The position numbers were made by a program, and so were the translations under genes. DNA of 64,000 nt from Flammeovirgaceae bacterium UBA2338. Its GTDB lineage: Bacteria > Bacteroidota > Bacteroidia > Cytophagales > Cyclobacteriaceae. Shown one piece after another: positions 60,991 through 64,000 of the stretch (position 1 is the stretch's first letter; every line of letters begins with the position of its first letter). The stretch is from the NCBI GenBank assembly GCA_002344795.1, contig DDUM01000020.1, forward strand, positions 83,108-147,107. Reading direction: 5' to 3'. The notes beneath the pieces are model-generated. The model was not told where the DNA came from. It made no database searches and worked only from the letters and a program-made list of their open reading frames with translations.

Positions 60991-62772
60991 TTATGCCTTT
61001 GGTAAAATTCCCATCTGTTGCATAAGAAAGGTAGCATTGGCTTTGTTGGCTATGCCTTTGTGCAAGGTGTAATCAAAAGTAAGCTCGTTGTTCTCAATCT
61101 CACTTTCAAAGCAATAATTGCGTATGGCCGATGGAAATTTTTTCTCTAACTCCCCCAATACAACATCATGAGACGCCAGCATTAAAAGCACATCATGAGA
61201 GACAAACTGTTTTAACAAACCGATTGACCCCTCTCGTTTGTCTTTTGAGTTTGTGCCCCGTAAAATTTCATCCAGTAAAATCAACATGGGTTTACCACTC
61301 CTCACCTCTCCCATAATTGCTTTCAGTCGGCTTAACTCAGCATAGAAATAAGACTGATGATCCACCAGTGAATCAGTGGCGCGCATGCTGGTGTGCAAAG
61401 AAACGAGAGGGCAGGCAAAATACCTGGCACACACTGAAGATCCTGAGAGTGCTAAAATCAAATTCACTCCTGCTGTTCTCAGGAAAGTACTTTTACCAGC
61501 CATGTTGGCTCCTGTGATCAACATGATATTCTCCGGACCAATTTTGAAAGAGTTACTTACGCGACTTTTTGAGGCAATCAATGGATGACCCATTTCCTGG
61601 GATTGAATACTTAGGTCATCGTGAAGCACTGGAAAGCAATTGTCGGGGTTATTGAAATGAAAGGTACTCAACGAATTAAGCGCATCTACCTCAGCAATTT
61701 TGTCTAACCAACCTTTTACCATCAGTTTGTTCACTGACCTCCACTTTTCGAGCCGGTAGAGACATTGCAGATCGTAGAGGTAAAGGCTATTGCCAAACAT
61801 CGAAGCTATACCATTTTTTCTTGCTTCAAACGCATTCACCAATTGCGAAAACTTCTTCATACGAACAGATGCGTCTTTGGCCTCATTCTGAATTTCCAGT
61901 AAATGACTACCGGTGAATTTGGCTTCAGCAATTTTATTCATCAACTGGGCATACTTATCGAAAAGTATTTTGTGGTGAGATAAAGCAAGTTCTGCCTTTG
62001 TAACCTCCTTTGATTTAAATGAAACTACAGCATTTTGTACTCCCCCAAAAAGTAAAAGAACAGGAAAGTAAGACCAAAAATCATAAATAGTGAATCCAAT
62101 AAGAACCAATGATATTGTTGGAAAAAGTACCAGCAATACTTTATACAAAGTTTTTCCAAGCAACACATCCGGTTCCTTCAGCCAACTAAACAGACCTTCA
62201 TTTTCGAGTGTACTGTCGTGCAACAAATGACCCTGTGCCCAAAACCATTGACGAAATTCAACATCCTGGGACAACTCTTTAACTGCTTCTTGTCTTTTTA
62301 TAATTGCGTCAGTTGTTGGCTGAGCCACCAACAAGCTTTCTGCCAGCTTCTTCTCTCCGATAGCTGTTCCACACCGGTTCAAAAATTGAAACAACGAACC
62401 AGATCCAAACAAATCCAGGTCATAACTATAGGCATGGTGAGGGTTGACAAATACTTTCCCTTCATTAAATTCGAAATAGTTGTTTTCGAGAACGCCTAAT
62501 TCCAACCGATTTAGCTTTTCAAGATTGCGATTCAGGTCATACCGGGTCTGAATTTTCCCATGCCATGAAACAAGAAACACAAACAGAATAATAATGGGAA
62601 GTAATGCATACCAGTAAGTGGTATTTGAAAATGCCAGATAGATGACATAAAAAAACAACAACGCCACACCAGTTCTCAACCAGGCAATCTTTTGGATTGT
62701 CTTTTTTAGTGCTTCACATGTTTCATTAAACTCACTTTTACGAGTAGTGTAAAAATGATGCAGGTTCGTCAT
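60991..62772 (-). CDS. membrane-anchored MutS-like ATPase
   Basis: 593 residues. Four predicted membrane helices: about 32-49, 53-70, 211-229 and 234-252. Between them (about 119-175) lies a MutS core-like segment (GSLFQFLNRCGTAIGEKKLA; IKRQEAVKEL), then the helical lever region and the MutS ATPase: Walker A GANMAGKST (421-429), signature SYFYAELSRLK, Walker B LILLDE (497-502) and ILRGTNSKDR. The mismatch-recognition domain is absent, and so is a Smr domain. Related proteins are frequent in Bacteroidota; function unknown. Downstream of lspA and the GAF gene in one operon. Confidence 0.85.
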   Translation of the reverse strand: MTNLHHFYTTRKSEFNETCEALKKTIQKIAWLRTGVALLFFYVIYLAFSNTTYWYALLPIIILFVFLVSWHGKIQTRYDLNRNLEKLNRLELGVLENNYFEFNEGKVFVNPHHAYSYDLDLFGSGSLFQFLNRCGTAIGEKKLAESLLVAQPTTDAIIKRQEAVKELSQDVEFRQWFWAQGHLLHDSTLENEGLFSWLKEPDVLLGKTLYKVLLVLFPTISLVLIGFTIYDFWSYFPVLLLFGGVQNAVVSFKSKEVTKAELALSHHKILFDKYAQLMNKIAEAKFTGSHLLEIQNEAKDASVRMKKFSQLVNAFEARKNGIASMFGNSLYLYDLQCLYRLEKWRSVNKLMVKGWLDKIAEVDALNSLSTFHFNNPDNCFPVLHDDLSIQSQEMGHPLIASKSRVSNSFKIGPENIMLITGANMAGKSTFLRTAGVNLILALSGSSVCARYFACPLVSLHTSMRATDSLVDHQSYFYAELSRLKAIMGEVRSGKPMLILLDEILRGTNSKDKREGSIGLLKQFVSHDVLLMLASHDVVLGELEKKFPSAIRNYCFESEIENNELTFDYTLHKGIANKANATFLMQQMGILPKA

Positions 62773-62793
62773 GTAATCTTGGCTTAAAAGTTC

Positions 62794-63273
62794 TTATAAC
62801 GAACGTTCAATGATCTGCATAAGTTGTCCCAGATATTGTTCGTCTACTTCATCGAAGTCGTTGAGTTGATCGCTATCTACATCCAGCACCATCACCATTT
62901 CGTTATTCTTCAATACGGGCAATACAATTTCTGATTTAGATCCCGTGCTGCAGGCAATGTGACCCGGAAATTCGTTGACATCAGGAACAATCCGCGTTTT
63001 CTTTTCATGCCAAACTGTTCCACAAACTCCTTTTCCCATTCGAATGCGGGTGCAAGCGATAGGCCCCTGAAATGGGCCTAACACTAACTCATCCCCTTTT
63101 ACTAAATAAAAACCTACCCAGAAAAAATTCATAGCTTCCCGTAGGGCAGCTGAGATATTTGCCAGATTCGCAATCAAATCAGATTCACTGCTGATAAGTG
63201 CTTCCAATTGAGGCAATAGCTCCTTGTACTTATCCGCTTTATTTGTTCCTGTAATTATTAATTGTTCGGCCAT
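62794..63273 (-). CDS. msrC: free methionine-(R)-sulfoxide reductase (GAF domain)
   Basis: Reduces free Met-R-sulfoxide using thioredoxin. 159 residues, single GAF domain. Catalytic cysteines Cys74 (PIACTRI), Cys84 (GVCGTVW) and Cys108 (HIACSTGSKSEIVLPV) are spaced as in E. coli fRMsr. C-terminal VLDVDSDQLNDFDEVDEQYL is also typical. 21 bases upstream of the MutS-like gene, and 6 bases after lspA. Confidence 0.92.
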   Translation of the reverse strand: MAEQLIITGTNKADKYKELLPQLEALISSESDLIANLANISAALREAMNFFWVGFYLVKGDELVLGPFQGPIACTRIRMGKGVCGTVWHEKKTRIVPDVNEFPGHIACSTGSKSEIVLPVLKNNEMVMVLDVDSDQLNDFDEVDEQYLGQLMQIIERSL

Positions 63274-63279
63274 ATTTTA

Positions 63280-64000
63280 TCAGGATGCGCTGGCTGAAGG
63301 ATTGATGTCTTTTGGCTTCTCTTCTTCCAATGTTTCAGTACTTCCAGAAGGAGTTACCTCACCTTCTTCTGCTTCTTTGGTTAACTGAATTACTTCGTTG
63401 TTAGTTTCATTCAACTCACTGTCTTCTTGATCAGGGAGACTCTCCTTAAAGAATTTTTTTTGAAAGATAAGAATTGTAGCTACGCCAATAAATATTGATG
63501 AGTCCGCAATATTGAAGACAGGGCTAAAGAATAAAAAATATTCTCCGCCCACCATAGGCATCCATTCCGGCCAGGTAAAATCAAACAATGGAAAGAACAA
63601 CATATCAATTACCTGCCCATGAAACCAGGGGGAGTAAGAACCAATAGGTTGATTGTCCAGAAGTACGCCATAAAATGTGCTATCAATAACGTTCCCTACT
63701 GCACCCCCTAGTATCAACGCCATACTTATCAAGAAACCAGTATGGGCCTTTTTTTGTGCCATCTGATAGAGGTAGTAGGCAATCCCTATCATTGCTGCTA
63801 TGCGAAAAATAGTCAATGCCAATTTTCCAAATTCATTTTCCCAACGAATCCCAAACGCCATACCCGGATTGAGCAGATAGTGCAACTTGAACCATTCACC
63901 GATTACATTGATCTCCTCGTGCAAATACATGTTATTGTAAACCAACAACTTGCTGCATTGATCAATTAAGATCACCACTAAGGCAATTAAGAAATATTTA
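63280..64000 (-). CDS. lspA: lipoprotein signal peptidase (partial, 5' end outside the window)
   Basis: Aspartic protease that removes signal peptides of prolipoproteins. The reading frame is open to the right edge (KYFLIALVVILIDQ at the start), so the first codons are missing; the GTG at 63978 is only an internal codon. Motifs: DQCSKLLV, LNPGMAFG, GAVGNVIDSTFYG with the first Asp, and VFNIADSSIFIG with the second. After the last membrane helix comes a 55-residue acidic tail (EEGEVTPSGSTETLEEEKPKD region) not present in E. coli LspA. Lipoproteins in this window (LptC, SusD, the sus lipoprotein) are its likely substrates. Confidence 0.93.
   Translation of the reverse strand, partial: KYFLIALVVILIDQCSKLLVYNNMYLHEEINVIGEWFKLHYLLNPGMAFGIRWENEFGKLALTIFRIAAMIGIAYYLYQMAQKKAHTGFLISMALILGGAVGNVIDSTFYGVLLDNQPIGSYSPWFHGQVIDMLFFPLFDFTWPEWMPMVGGEYFLFFSPVFNIADSSIFIGVATILIFQKKFFKESLPDQEDSELNETNNEVIQLTKEAEEGEVTPSGSTETLEEEKPKDINPSASAS

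Overview
The window is a chromosomal segment of a member of the Bacteroidota, most likely of the Cytophagales type. The evidence is a SusC/SusD outer-membrane nutrient-uptake pair with a companion lipoprotein, Bacteroidota-style promoters (a TAnnTTTG box, often with TTTG or TTG about 19 bases upstream), near absence of Shine-Dalgarno sites, a ribosomal protein S16 with a long charged tail, class I fructose-bisphosphate aldolase of the DhnA type, and families common in that phylum (DUF4105, BatD, CNNM-type transporter, membrane-bound MutS-like ATPase). Most of the window is ordinary, densely packed core genome. I see no rRNA, tRNA, CRISPR array, prophage or intact insertion sequence.

Layout. 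0-4 kb: Na+/Ca2+ exchanger, a divergent Glu/Leu/Phe/Val-type dehydrogenase and anmK, all on the minus strand. 3.7-14.4 kb, plus strand: coaX, a predicted outer-membrane protein, a TPR protein, lptC, a small membrane protein, a CNNM/CorC-type transporter, a PpiD-like folding factor, then a tight operon of DUF493 protein, pterin dehydratase, rsmI, an Lnt-like membrane protein and an inositol-phosphatase-family enzyme, ending with a tiny FeoB-associated-type Cys-rich protein. 14.4-22.4 kb: radical SAM/SPASM protein, DUF4105 protein, and the complete 2-oxoglutarate dehydrogenase set odhA-odhB-lpd. 22.5-26.9 kb: rpsP-rimM-trmD-rplS, class I aldolase, accD. 26.9-34 kb: a 71-bp inverted-repeat relic, a gene remnant, and the SusC-SusD-lipoprotein operon with a palindrome-rich upstream region. 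34-38.7 kb: rplU-rpmA and a strikingly eukaryote-like ribonucleotide reductase pair nrdB-nrdA. 38.7-47.1 kb: acs, ZIP transporter, apbE, ruvB, DUF922 protein, queG, a small conserved protein and batD. 47.1-51.7 kb: aroC, a GxxExxY protein gene framed by terminal inverted repeats, and two convergent dicarboxylate/amino-acid symporters. 51.8-64 kb: nfu, an EamA transporter, dusB, a CPBP protease, cdsA, a canonical glutamate dehydrogenase, psd, a fatty-acid desaturase, a Tat-tagged HisC-like aminotransferase, a membrane MutS-like ATPase, a GAF methionine-sulfoxide reductase, and lspA, which runs off the right edge.

The most unusual item is the pair of related inverted-repeat elements. At 48211-48734 arms built on GCCACGAAG...CAC...AAG...CAC flank a gene for a GxxExxY protein with a PD-(D/E)xK-like D...ExK signature. 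At 26903-26973 a gene-less 71-bp version carries a left arm that matches the first at 19 of 21 positions. Both lie directly behind the stop codon of a housekeeping gene (aroC, accD), which suggests a small mobile or mobilisable element. Other points of interest are an AccD without its zinc-ribbon cysteines, four palindromes or half-sites built on GGGTA upstream of susC, and a group of near-leaderless genes. All assignments were made by eye from translated motifs; no database search was run.
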